From an uncultured Eubacterium sp. (GTDB taxonomy: Bacteria > Bacillota > Clostridia > Lachnospirales > Lachnospiraceae): a stretch of 46,821 bases of DNA. The first letter of the stretch is position 1. Each line of letters opens with the position of its first letter. The notes under the pieces were generated by a model that saw only the letters and a program-made list of their open reading frames with translations, was not told where the DNA came from and did no database searches. The position numbers were made by a program, and so were the translations under genes. This document shows positions 15,475-23,857 of the stretch, in pieces. The stretch spans positions 1 to 46,821 of the forward strand of contig CAUCXT010000023.1 of the NCBI GenBank assembly GCA_958446835.1. The letters are read 5' to 3'.

Positions 15475-16773
15475 TTACCTGCACTTAACCCAGATACTTT
15501 TTGAAATACCGGTTAAACTCAGAATCATCGTCACAAGCTCTGCCGCCGGAAAAGCAAGCCACACACCTGTCATTCCAAACATGAACGACAATGCAAACGC
15601 GAATATGAGTATCGCGACAAAGCCCCTCATTATCGAAGCGGTGAACGCCCATCTGACCGCTTCAACCGCACTGAGTGCCGATGTTCCCACGATATTGATA
15701 CCGGCAAACAAAAATCCGATGAAGTACAGTCTTATTCCCTCACGCGCATACGCCGCAAGCTCCATGTTCTTCTCACTGTTGAAAATAGAAGCAATCGGGT
15801 CGGACCATATATATATCGCAGCTATGATAAGCACGGCAAGCACAAGCGCCGTCTTAAAAGCAAGCCCGACAACATATTTCACATCCTTCATCCTTCCCTT
15901 GCCGTAGCATTCACTCACAATCGGCTGTGAGCCCTGCGCTATTCCGTTAAAAAATGCAACTGCGACAAGCGAGATATTGGCAACCACTCCATAAGCTGCC
16001 ACTCCGACATTTCCGGCAAGTCCTAATATTATCATGTTAAATGCAACTGTTATAACGCCCGATGATATCTCCCCGACAAATGCGGACACACCTACCTGAC
16101 ATGAATATATGAGCTTTTTAATTGATAAACCGACAGGTTTAAATGATATACTGCACTTTTCGGATCTAAAATGAATGCAGCATATAAGCACACCTATAAT
16201 AGGCGAAAGAGCCGTTGCAAGTGCTGCACCGCTCATCGAAAGACCCAGCGGAAACATAAGCACATAATCGAACACCACGTTAAAAAGGCTGCTGAACAAG
16301 GTAGCCGCCATGGCTATTGAAGGATTTCCGTCATTTCTTACGAAAGCGTTGCATATATGATTACACATAAAGAACGGTGCAAACATCATAAATATTCTGG
16401 TGTAATTCTTACCTGTATTGACAATGGTCTCGTCACCACCGAGCAGCGCTATAATCTTGTCCGGTATAAATGCTCCCGCCAGAATAAACACACTGCTTAT
16501 AATTAACGCCCATGCTATCGCATGAAAAAAATATCCTCCTGCCGCCTTGTCATTTCTTCCGCGCTCGACAACATATCTTATCGCCGAACCAACTCCAATC
16601 ATTGCACCTATTGCAAAAATAAGATTATACAGCGGAAGAACCAGATTGAGTGCAGTTATTCCATCTGCCCCTACCGCCTTTGATATGAAAAAAGTATCCG
16701 CAAGTATGTAAAATGACATTCCAAGCATACCAAGCATATTCTGGGACACATATTTTATAAATCTCTTTAACAT
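15475..16773 (-). CDS. MATE-family efflux transporter (second of two)
   Basis: A 432-residue MATE protein with about 12 membrane helices and the usual SFYILADTFFISKAVG start region. I place the start at the ATG at 16773, which has AGGAG 8 bases upstream; the codon before it (TTG) is unlikely. It begins 11 bases after the stop of the response regulator gene, so control by that system is likely. It is slightly shorter than the other MATE. The substrate is unknown. Confidence 0.93.
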   Translation of the reverse strand: MLKRFIKYVSQNMLGMLGMSFYILADTFFISKAVGADGITALNLVLPLYNLIFAIGAMIGVGSAIRYVVERGRNDKAAGGYFFHAIAWALIISSVFILAGAFIPDKIIALLGGDETIVNTGKNYTRIFMMFAPFFMCNHICNAFVRNDGNPSIAMAATLFSSLFNVVFDYVLMFPLGLSMSGAALATALSPIIGVLICCIHFRSEKCSISFKPVGLSIKKLIYSCQVGVSAFVGEISSGVITVAFNMIILGLAGNVGVAAYGVVANISLVAVAFFNGIAQGSQPIVSECYGKGRMKDVKYVVGLAFKTALVLAVLIIAAIYIWSDPIASIFNSEKNMELAAYAREGIRLYFIGFLFAGINIVGTSALSAVEAVRWAFTASIMRGFVAILIFAFALSFMFGMTGVWLAFPAAELVTMILSLTGISKSIWVKCR

Positions 16774-16784
16774 CAAAACAACTC

Positions 16785-17480
16785 CTACATTCTATACCCA
16801 ACACCTAACTCGTTGATTATATAATTCTTCTTGCCCGGCTTGTCGCCCAGCTTCTTTCGTATATTTGCCATGTTCACCTGAAGCTTTTTAATACTTCCTG
16901 TATCATTATATCCCCATATCTCATGTATTATAAAATCATAGGTAAGCATCTTTCCAACATGCTCCGACAATAATGCCACAATGTTATACTCTGTCTGTGT
17001 AAGACGTATCTGCTCACCGCCAACGCTTACACTCCGGGCATCATAATCTATTACAAGCCCATCCATCTCGAATTTTCGTCCCGGAAACATGCCGTTTTCC
17101 GAACGGTGCGAGGCAACACGCAGAGCTGTCCTCACTCTGGCAAGAAACTCCTCCGAACCAAACGGCTTAGTCACATAATCATTTGCTCCCAAGTTCAGGG
17201 CTTCAACCTTGTCCATCTCTCCGTCCCTTGCAGAAAGGACAATTATAGGAGTAAGTGATGTTTCTCTCACATGCTTTAACACATTAAGCCCATCCATATC
17301 CGGAAGTCCAAGGTCAAGAATGATAAGATCAGGTCTGTGTGAATTGAAAAGCAGCATGGCGCTTCCCCCGGACAGCGCCGAAACAACCTGATATCCCCCG
17401 GCTTCAAGCAAGGTACACACAAATTCGTTAATATTCGGCTCATCTTCAACTACGAGTATCTTATATCTGTTACTTTTCAT
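16785..17480 (-). CDS. KdpE-like OmpR-family response regulator
   Basis: A 231-residue two-component regulator. The receiver domain has the acidic pair VVEDEP, phospho-acceptor Asp56 (LIILDLGLPDMDG) and conserved Lys in VTKPF. The C-terminal winged helix (about 130-231) has the OmpR pattern LTQTEYNIVALL and ends NELGVGYRM. Sequence style is nearest to KdpE, but no potassium ATPase gene is present; the two genes downstream are MATE exporters, which are the likely targets. It overlaps the kinase gene by 11 bases. Confidence 0.93.
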   Translation of the reverse strand: MKSNRYKILVVEDEPNINEFVCTLLEAGGYQVVSALSGGSAMLLFNSHRPDLIILDLGLPDMDGLNVLKHVRETSLTPIIVLSARDGEMDKVEALNLGANDYVTKPFGSEEFLARVRTALRVASHRSENGMFPGRKFEMDGLVIDYDARSVSVGGEQIRLTQTEYNIVALLSEHVGKMLTYDFIIHEIWGYNDTGSIKKLQVNMANIRKKLGDKPGKKNYIINELGVGYRM

Positions 17481-18540
17481 TTACTTCCCCTTCCTCCATA
17501 TCCAATGTGATTCTAAAGCATGCTCCTCCTGTAGAACGGTTTTCGGCAACTATAGAGCCACCATGTGCCTTGACGATCGTTGCGCACACCGACAGCCCTA
17601 TCCCGGCATTACCCTTTCGTCCATCGGCAATCTCTGCCTGCCTTACATATCCGCCCGTAAAAATATTGGCAAGAATCTCCTCTGGAATACCACATCCATT
17701 ATCCTTAATCTCGAATACCGCCTTACCATTTTTAACATATACCTCAAGCTGAAGCTTCGTCATTCCATCCGCATGTATAACGGCATTCTCTAAAACATTC
17801 ATAACCACCTGTTCCATGAGAATCGGATCCATCGGAACCATAATCAGCTCCTCCGGTATCTGAAGGTCAACATCCACATCCGGATAATGCTTATGAAACT
17901 TGACAAGAACCGAATCGATAAGTTCATCAAGCGGTATCGGTGTCTTTACTATCTTAACATTATCACCGTCTAATCTGGTAACTGAGAGCAGATTCTCTAC
18001 CATGCGGCACAACCACTGCGAATCTTCCTTAATGCCGCTTAAAAGCTTGCTCTTTTGTTCATCTGAAAATTCTGCTCCGTTTTCAAGCAGTGCCGAGCTT
18101 GCTCCGTATATCGTAGTAAGCGGGGTGCGAAGGTCATGCGATACTGCTCTTAACAGATTGGCACGCATCTTCTCCTTCTCACTCTCAGACTTTATCTGCT
18201 CCTGATACCTTATCTTGCTTGTAAGATAACATGTCACAAGCGTGATTGCAAGCATGATAAACACCGACACAACATTCTCCGGCATTGAAAGACTTATCCT
18301 AAAATACGGAAATGTAAATGCAAAATTGACTATGAACACGCTCGATATAGCACCCACAATACCGTACACATATCCATCCGTATATACTGATATAAGAAAC
18401 ACGCATAACACAAGTACAGATGGAATAAGGAAATCATTGCCAAGATAATGCTGCAACAGCAGACATATCAAAAAGCCTGCAAATAATGTTATCCCCACCC
18501 TGATAATATTCTCTGCAATACGCCATACTTTATTTTTCAT
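17470..18540 (-). CDS. KdpD-like sensor histidine kinase (DUF4118 membrane sensor)
   Basis: A 356-residue membrane kinase. The N-terminal part has about four membrane segments, of the KdpD C-terminal (DUF4118) type. It is followed by a HisKA helix pair with His135 in AVSHDLRTPLTTI and an HATPase domain with the N box (NVLENAVIH), DNGCGIP and GNAGIGLSV. The large N-terminal KdpD osmosensor and USP domains are absent. I chose the ATG at 18540 because AGGAG is 7 bases upstream; an ATG at 18546 is only one base from it. It leads an operon with its response regulator and two MATE genes and possibly the chemoreceptor and hydrolase beyond. Confidence 0.93.
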   Translation of the reverse strand: MKNKVWRIAENIIRVGITLFAGFLICLLLQHYLGNDFLIPSVLVLCVFLISVYTDGYVYGIVGAISSVFIVNFAFTFPYFRISLSMPENVVSVFIMLAITLVTCYLTSKIRYQEQIKSESEKEKMRANLLRAVSHDLRTPLTTIYGASSALLENGAEFSDEQKSKLLSGIKEDSQWLCRMVENLLSVTRLDGDNVKIVKTPIPLDELIDSVLVKFHKHYPDVDVDLQIPEELIMVPMDPILMEQVVMNVLENAVIHADGMTKLQLEVYVKNGKAVFEIKDNGCGIPEEILANIFTGGYVRQAEIADGRKGNAGIGLSVCATIVKAHGGSIVAENRSTGGACFRITLDMEEGEVNEK

Positions 18541-18560
18541 AGCCATGCTCCTATTAACTC

Positions 18561-18585
18561 AAAAAGTGGGAGCCGCAAAGCTCCC
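18561..18585 (-). promoter_or_regulatory. Attenuator-like hairpin in the two-component operon leader
   Basis: On the minus strand GGGAGC and GCTCCC (18585-18568) form a 6-bp all-but-one GC stem with a 6-base loop, followed by ACTTTTT. It lies between the predicted start of transcription (near 18599) and the kinase start codon, where it could stop transcription early. The short stem makes this uncertain. Confidence 0.45.
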
Positions 18586-18605
18586 TGTACGCATATTTCA
18601 AGAGA

Positions 18606-18634
18606 ATAATATCAAAAAAAATAAAGGATTGCAA
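18606..18634 (-). promoter_or_regulatory. Sigma-A promoter of the two-component/MATE operon, overlapping the prfA terminator
   Basis: On the minus strand TTGCAA (18634-18629) and TATTAT (18611-18606) are 17 bases apart. The -35 box lies in one arm of the prfA terminator and the spacer covers its T tract. Confidence 0.6.
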
Positions 18635-18652
18635 TAATTTACTGCAATCCTT
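18612..18652 (-). terminator. Intrinsic terminator of the prfA operon
   Basis: AAGGATTGCA (18624-18633) pairs with TGCAATCCTT (18643-18652), a 10-bp stem with a 9-base loop. On the minus strand it is followed by TATTTTTTTT. It lies 9 bases beyond the prfA stop codon. Confidence 0.88.
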
Positions 18653-18661
18653 CAAGGCTTT

Positions 18662-19738
18662 TTAGACTTCCTCATTCATCTTTGCAAGCTTTGCAGCCTG
18701 GTCGGCAGCTATACACGCATCTATTATTTCCTGAATATCTCCGTCCATAATCTTATCAAGCTTGTACAGGGTAAGATTGATTCTGTGGTCGGTAACACGT
18801 CCCTGTGGGAAGTTGTAGGTTCTTATCTTCTCAGAGCGGTCTCCTGTACCAATCTGGCTTCTACGTGCATCTGCCTCAGCGTCATGCGCCTTCTGGCACT
18901 CCATCTCATAGAGCTTGGCTCTGAGTATTGCAAAAGCCTTTTCCTTGTTCTGTATCTGTGACTTCTCTGTCTGGCTGTAGACAACGATACCTGTAGGGTA
19001 ATGTGTAAGGCGCACCGCTGAATCGGTTGTATTGACACACTGACCACCGTTTCCTGAGGCACGCATTACATCAATTCGAATATCCTTCTCATCAATGTGT
19101 ACATCGACCTCCTCAGCCTCAGGCATTACCGCAACGGAAGCTGTGGATGTATGGATACGTCCGCCGGACTCCGTCTCAGGCACTCTCTGTACACGGTGAA
19201 CACCGCTCTCATACTTGAGAATGGAGTATGCGCCCTGTCCCTTTACCATGAACTCGACTTCCTTCATTCCGCCGATTCCGGTCTCATCGGCATTGATTAC
19301 CTCAACCTTCCATCTCTTAGTCTCAACATAGTGTGTGTACATACGGAAAAGCTCAGCAGCAAAAAGAGCCGCCTCGTCACCCCCCGCACCGGCACGTATC
19401 TCGACAATGACGTTCTTGTCATCGTTAGGGTCCTTAGGAAGAAGAAGAATCTTCATAGTGTGCTCAAGCTCCTCAATTCTGGCCTTCGCATCATTGAGTT
19501 CCTCCTTCGCCATCTCGCGAAGCTCCTCATCGCTCTCCGTGTCAAGCATCTCAAGGCTGTCTGCAACAGTCTGCTGGCATGCCTTGTATTCCTTATATGC
19601 GTCCACAAGCGGTGTGAGGTCGCTCTGCTCCTTCATGAGCTTTCTGAAACGTGTCTGGTTCTCTACTACTGAAGGATTGTTAAGCTCTGCTGTCAAATCC
19701 TCATATCTCATCAATAAATCATCTAACTTCTGAAACAT
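18662..19738 (-). CDS. prfA: Peptide chain release factor 1
   Basis: RF1 reads the UAA and UAG stop codons and triggers release of the finished protein on the ribosome. The 358-residue length is normal. The catalytic GGQ is at 231-233, within the conserved ASGNGGQCVN, and the stop-codon-reading P-x-T tripeptide is PET at 187-189, the RF1 rather than RF2 form. It follows prmC, whose product methylates the GGQ glutamine. AAAGGA lies 7 bases before the ATG. Confidence 0.97.
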   Translation of the reverse strand: MFQKLDDLLMRYEDLTAELNNPSVVENQTRFRKLMKEQSDLTPLVDAYKEYKACQQTVADSLEMLDTESDEELREMAKEELNDAKARIEELEHTMKILLLPKDPNDDKNVIVEIRAGAGGDEAALFAAELFRMYTHYVETKRWKVEVINADETGIGGMKEVEFMVKGQGAYSILKYESGVHRVQRVPETESGGRIHTSTASVAVMPEAEEVDVHIDEKDIRIDVMRASGNGGQCVNTTDSAVRLTHYPTGIVVYSQTEKSQIQNKEKAFAILRAKLYEMECQKAHDAEADARRSQIGTGDRSEKIRTYNFPQGRVTDHRINLTLYKLDKIMDGDIQEIIDACIAADQAAKLAKMNEEV

Positions 19739-19808
19739 ATTTTTTCCTTTCTTTTTACATTACAATCTCTAGCATTTATCAATGCTGCAATAATACATCC
19801 AAATGCAC

Positions 19809-20684
19809 TCAAGGTTTTTTCGCAGCCACAACCCTGTCCAATCCCGCAAAATCCTTGATAACGGCAATATCCGTATATCCCTTCTGCCTTAACATGTCAC
19901 TCACCTCTAACGCCTGATCATATCCTATCTCATACATCAGTATGCCATTATTCTCAAGATAATCCCATGCCTTATCTGTAATCTTCCTGTAAAAGTACAG
20001 TCCGTCCGCTGTGCCGTCAAGTGCGAGCATCGGTTCATGCTCCCTCACCTCCGGCTCAAGGTCTGCAATGACATCCGTCCGTATATACGGAGGATTTGAC
20101 AAAATCATGCTGTATTTATTATCTACATTCTCAAACAGGTTACCTCTTATAAGCTTAACCTGCGCACCAAGCCTTGACGCATTTATTCCGGCAACCTCAA
20201 GCGCCTTTTCGGAAACATCGACGGCATCAACCTTGGCCGTACAGCCTTCATTCTTTAAAAGAAGATACATACTCTGCGCTATACAGCCGGAGCCTGTGCA
20301 CATATCAAGTATTCTAAAGCTCACATCGTGCTGTCTTTGCGAAAACATTATCCGTGCGCGCTTGATTGCTTCTGACACAAGTATCTCCGTATCCATGCGC
20401 GGTATAAGGACATTCTCATTCACATAGAAATCAAATCCCATAAACGGAGCAGTCTCTTCTATATATTGTACAGGCTCCCTTCCGGCTCTGCGTCTTAGCT
20501 TTCCAAGATATTCTTCCACCTTGTCATCAGGCACAATAGCATCCGAACGCATAAGATACTCAGTGCGGTTAAGACCTGTGCACGCCGAAAATAACAGCCA
20601 TGCATCCGTATCCGCCTCTGTAATTCCTGCCGCCTTAAGCTGCATACTGCCTTCTTTTAAAAGCTCTCTGTTGGTATATCCCAC
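19809..20684 (-). CDS. prmC: Release factor glutamine N5-methyltransferase
   Basis: PrmC uses S-adenosylmethionine to methylate the glutamine of the GGQ motif in release factors. The 291-residue protein has a helical N-terminal domain, the SAM-binding motif DMCTGSGCIAQSM and the catalytic NPPY in ILSNPPYIRTD. The start is a GTG two bases after the stop of the yqhQ-like gene, with AGAGG 8 bases upstream, so the two are coupled. The prmC-prfA pairing is conserved in Firmicutes. There are 70 bases between it and prfA. Confidence 0.95.
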   Translation of the reverse strand: MGYTNRELLKEGSMQLKAAGITEADTDAWLLFSACTGLNRTEYLMRSDAIVPDDKVEEYLGKLRRRAGREPVQYIEETAPFMGFDFYVNENVLIPRMDTEILVSEAIKRARIMFSQRQHDVSFRILDMCTGSGCIAQSMYLLLKNEGCTAKVDAVDVSEKALEVAGINASRLGAQVKLIRGNLFENVDNKYSMILSNPPYIRTDVIADLEPEVREHEPMLALDGTADGLYFYRKITDKAWDYLENNGILMYEIGYDQALEVSDMLRQKGYTDIAVIKDFAGLDRVVAAKKP

Positions 20685-20686
20685 CG

Positions 20687-21634
20687 CTATGCCTCTTCCT
20701 TCTTAAGATTCTCCACATACGTCCGCCAGTCAAACACCGCCTCAACTGAGGCTATCGCCACCTCGACCATCGAGGCATCCGGCTCACTCGTGGTCAAATG
20801 CTGCAGCCATAATCCCGGTCTGCTCACAATATCCATAAATTTAGAATCGGAATTACCTGCAAGTCTTAATACCTCATAAGAAACACCTGCTATTACAGGC
20901 ACAAGCAGAACACGCAGCACCAGTCTGAGCACAGGCGAGTCAACCCTTATAAACATAAAGAACACAATGCTTATGCACATTACAATAAGCAGGAAGCTGG
21001 TTCCGCACCTTTTGTGCTCCTTAGAGCTTTTAAGGACATTCTCAACCGTAAGATCCATTCCATGTTCTATACAGTTAATGCATTTATGCTCCGCCCCGTG
21101 ATACATATACACACGTTTTATATCGTTCATAAGGGAAATCAGTTTCACATATATAATAAAAAATGCGAGCCTTACAATTCCTTCTATAATTATAACAGCG
21201 GTATCGTTTTTGACAAAGAGAGCAAATAGACGGGAAACATAATATGGCGCAATCATAAATACAGCCACCGCCATAACTATCGACAAAATAACCGTGAAGG
21301 TCATCATTGCCTTCTCTTCTTTTGCTTCCTGTTCCTTGGTCTTTTGCCTTTTCTTCCCATTCATCTTCGTATCGTCATCCGGTTCATCATCCTCATAAAA
21401 ACTTGCCGAATAACTCAGTGTCGACATTCCGACAATCAGCGAATCGATAAAATTAACCACACCTCTTATAACCGGCCAACCCAAAAACCTGTACTTCTCA
21501 GCCGGATTGCTGCATTCCTTTACAATAACCTCTATCTCATTATCAGGCTTTCTCACTGCTACGGCGTACCTGTCCTTATTCTTCATCATTACGCCTTCGA
21601 TGACAGCCTGACCGCCTATACCTGATGATTTCAC
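20687..21634 (-). CDS. yqhQ: DUF1385 (YqhQ-like) membrane protein
   Basis: A 315-residue membrane protein of unknown biochemical role, common in Firmicutes and Actinobacteria and often beside prmC/prfA. It begins with the family hallmark SSGIGGQAVIEGVMMKNKDR, and the other hallmark GAEHKCINCIEHG lies mid-protein, between pairs of membrane segments. I place the start at the GTG at 21634, because GGAGG lies 9 bases upstream and the family usually starts near here; ATG codons at 21670 and 21652 would put the ribosome-binding site inside the gene. A charged, Lys/Glu-rich loop follows the first helices. Confidence 0.9.
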   Translation of the reverse strand: MKSSGIGGQAVIEGVMMKNKDRYAVAVRKPDNEIEVIVKECSNPAEKYRFLGWPVIRGVVNFIDSLIVGMSTLSYSASFYEDDEPDDDTKMNGKKRQKTKEQEAKEEKAMMTFTVILSIVMAVAVFMIAPYYVSRLFALFVKNDTAVIIIEGIVRLAFFIIYVKLISLMNDIKRVYMYHGAEHKCINCIEHGMDLTVENVLKSSKEHKRCGTSFLLIVMCISIVFFMFIRVDSPVLRLVLRVLLVPVIAGVSYEVLRLAGNSDSKFMDIVSRPGLWLQHLTTSEPDASMVEVAIASVEAVFDWRTYVENLKKEEA

Positions 21635-21831
21635 AATTATCAGCCTCCACATTAAACGTAAAATCCACAAGCTGTTTTACGTCTCCATATATGGTATTAC
21701 CGTGAGCACTTCGCAGGTCACCGGTTATCTCATACATGTCACAAATATATCAAAATAAATTCCTTGTTATAGTAAAAAAGGTCGTGAACCGGTAAAGCTC
21801 TACCAATCCACAACCCTGTCTTCCTGAATTA

Positions 21832-22038
21832 CTAGTTGTTCTGCACACCGTACTTCTTATTGAACTTATCAATACGTCCACGAGCTGCAGCTGCCTTCTG
21901 CTGGCCTGTATAGAATGAATGGCACTTGGAACAGATTTCAACGTGGATTGACTCCTTCGTTGACCCAGTTACAAATTCATTACCGCAGTTGCAAACAACC
22001 TTGGCCTGGTAGTAATTTGGATGGATTCCTTCTCTCAT
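21832..22038 (-). CDS. rpmE: 50S ribosomal protein L31, zinc-binding type
   Basis: A 68-residue ribosomal protein of the large subunit. It carries the zinc-binding cysteines of the C+ type: CNC near residue 16 and CSKC near residue 37. The usual MREGIHPNY start is present, from the ATG at 22038 with GAGGTG upstream; the GTG before it overlaps that site. C+ forms are often swapped for a zinc-free paralogue when zinc is low. It lies between rho and yqhQ, as in many Clostridia, with its own promoter. Confidence 0.97.
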   Translation of the reverse strand: MREGIHPNYYQAKVVCNCGNEFVTGSTKESIHVEICSKCHSFYTGQQKAAAARGRIDKFNKKYGVQNN

Positions 22039-22098
22039 TTTTTTCACCTCTTCGTTATATTCTTGTATCGAAATTCGGATAACCGATTTCTCTCCAAT

Positions 22099-22149
22099 AA
22101 AACAGCTTGTTTATCATAGCATATTTATAATAAGAATGCAAGCTGTTTT
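22099..22149 (-). terminator. Terminator of rho, with a promoter in its loop
   Basis: AAAACAGCTTG (22099-22109) and CAAGCTGTTTT (22139-22149) make an 11-bp stem directly after the rho stop codon, with a 29-base loop, followed on the minus strand by a weak T-rich run. The long loop makes it a modest terminator. The rpmE promoter lies within it. Confidence 0.6.
22113..22141 (-). promoter_or_regulatory. Sigma-A promoter of rpmE
   Basis: On the minus strand TTGCAT (22141-22136) and TATGAT (22118-22113) are 17 bases apart. The -35 box overlaps the first arm of the rho terminator and the -10 box is in its loop. The transcript would start about 70 bases before the rpmE ATG. Confidence 0.7.
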
Positions 22150-23589
22150 TTAGAATAATCTAACCTTTTTAACCTGTGAAACGAACTCCTGATTATTCTT
22201 TGTTCTTGTAAAGAGGTCGATAATCGATTCGGTCGCATCCTCAGCACGAGAGCCGTTGAGTGCCTTGCGCACATAATTCATAGCGTCAAGCTCCTCCTCG
22301 GTAAGAAGAAGATCTTCTCGTCTGGTTCCTGATTTAACTATATCTATTGCAGGGAAAATTCTCTTCTCGGAGAGTTTTCTGTCAAGTACAAGTTCCATAT
22401 TACCTGTTCCCTTGAACTCCTCATATACGACATCATCCATCTTGCTTCCCGTATCAATGAGAGCTGTGGCAAGTATTGTAAGGCTTCCGCCCTCTCTTAT
22501 ATTTCTTGCCGCTCCGAAGAATCTCTTAGGCATATGAAGCGCCGCCGGGTCAAGACCTCCGGAAAGTGTTCTTCCGCTAGGTGTACATACTATATTGTAG
22601 GCTCTCGCAAGTCTTGTGATACTGTCAAGAAGTATAACCACATTCTGCTTCTGCTCAACAAGTCTCTTAGCTCTCTCGATAGTCATCTCCGACACTCTCT
22701 TATGTCTCTCCGGCAGCTCATCGAATGTTGAGTAGATAACCTCCACGTTATCTCCCTCAAGCGACTCCTTGATGTCCGTGACCTCCTCAGGTCTTTCATC
22801 GATAAGAAGAATCATAAGATGCATGTCCTTATGGTTCTTAAGAATAGAGTTCGCAATCTGCTTAAGCAATGTAGTCTTACCTGCCTTAGGCTGTGCGACA
22901 ATCATTCCTCTCTGTCCCTTTCCGATAGGGCTTATAAGGTCTACAATTCTCATTGCCACGCTGCTGTCCGGCAGTTCAAGGTGTATTCTCTCATTAGGGA
23001 ATATAGGTGTAAGCTTCTCAAACGGTCTTCTCCTTGCAACCTCAGCTACGGAGAATCCATTCACTGTCTTGATATATAAAAGAGCACTGAACTTCTCCCC
23101 CTGATTCTTCACTCTCTTACATCCATGTATAATATCGCCGGTCTTAAGACCGAATCTCTTAATCTGCATCGGTGCCACATATACATCGTTCTCACCCGGA
23201 AGGAAATTCTCACATCTTATGAAACCATATCCATCCTGCATAACCTCAAGAATACCATGTGCATCTCCGCTCTTGTCAACCATCTCCGGGTCATAATCCT
23301 GTCTGTACGGGTCATCATTCTTAGGCTGTACAGGTCTTACGGGACGCTCTTCATTGCTGCCTCGTCTCTCAGGCATTTCCCTTCTGCTATAGGATACCTT
23401 CTCCTCCGATACCTTTGGCGTATCTGTATCTGCCTCGACCTTCTCCTCGTCCGCTGCTTCAAGCTCCGATAATTTAACCAGAATATCAATCAGCTCTGCC
23501 TTCTTCATAGTGCTGTAATGTTTAACCTGCTTATCCTTTGCAATGTCCTTCAATACTGAAAGTGGCAAGGATTCTAATTTATCTCTCAT
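22150..23589 (-). CDS. rho: Transcription termination factor Rho
   Basis: Rho is a hexameric RNA helicase that ends transcription of untranslated RNA. The 479-residue protein has an N-terminal Rho-N helical domain, an acidic and Arg-rich spacer (about 50-100, typical of Clostridia), the RNA-binding cold-shock-like domain (GILEVMQDGYGFIRCENFL in part) and the ATPase domain with Walker A QPKAGKTT and Walker B MILLIDERPEE. The ATG at 23589 is chosen because AAAGGAG lies just upstream; the longer frame has no ribosome-binding site and covers it. It is divergent from the malic enzyme gene. Confidence 0.97.
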   Translation of the reverse strand: MRDKLESLPLSVLKDIAKDKQVKHYSTMKKAELIDILVKLSELEAADEEKVEADTDTPKVSEEKVSYSRREMPERRGSNEERPVRPVQPKNDDPYRQDYDPEMVDKSGDAHGILEVMQDGYGFIRCENFLPGENDVYVAPMQIKRFGLKTGDIIHGCKRVKNQGEKFSALLYIKTVNGFSVAEVARRRPFEKLTPIFPNERIHLELPDSSVAMRIVDLISPIGKGQRGMIVAQPKAGKTTLLKQIANSILKNHKDMHLMILLIDERPEEVTDIKESLEGDNVEVIYSTFDELPERHKRVSEMTIERAKRLVEQKQNVVILLDSITRLARAYNIVCTPSGRTLSGGLDPAALHMPKRFFGAARNIREGGSLTILATALIDTGSKMDDVVYEEFKGTGNMELVLDRKLSEKRIFPAIDIVKSGTRREDLLLTEEELDAMNYVRKALNGSRAEDATESIIDLFTRTKNNQEFVSQVKKVRLF

Positions 23590-23857
23590 ATACCATTCTC
23601 CTTTTACTGCATATACAATATAATAATGTACTCGTTGGGGGATGCATCGATGTAATAGAAACAATACCATATCTAAAACTTGTAATAAGATAAATATATC
23701 TTATACTACGAATATGCCATTGTAAAGTTTTTTTTGTAGAATTTTCCACGTTTTTTCTCTTTTTATTGTTTAAAAATATTTTAATATATGTTAATATAGA
23801 TATAATTGTTCAATGTCAGCACATATCTGACTCTAAAGATAACGGAGGTTTCTTACA

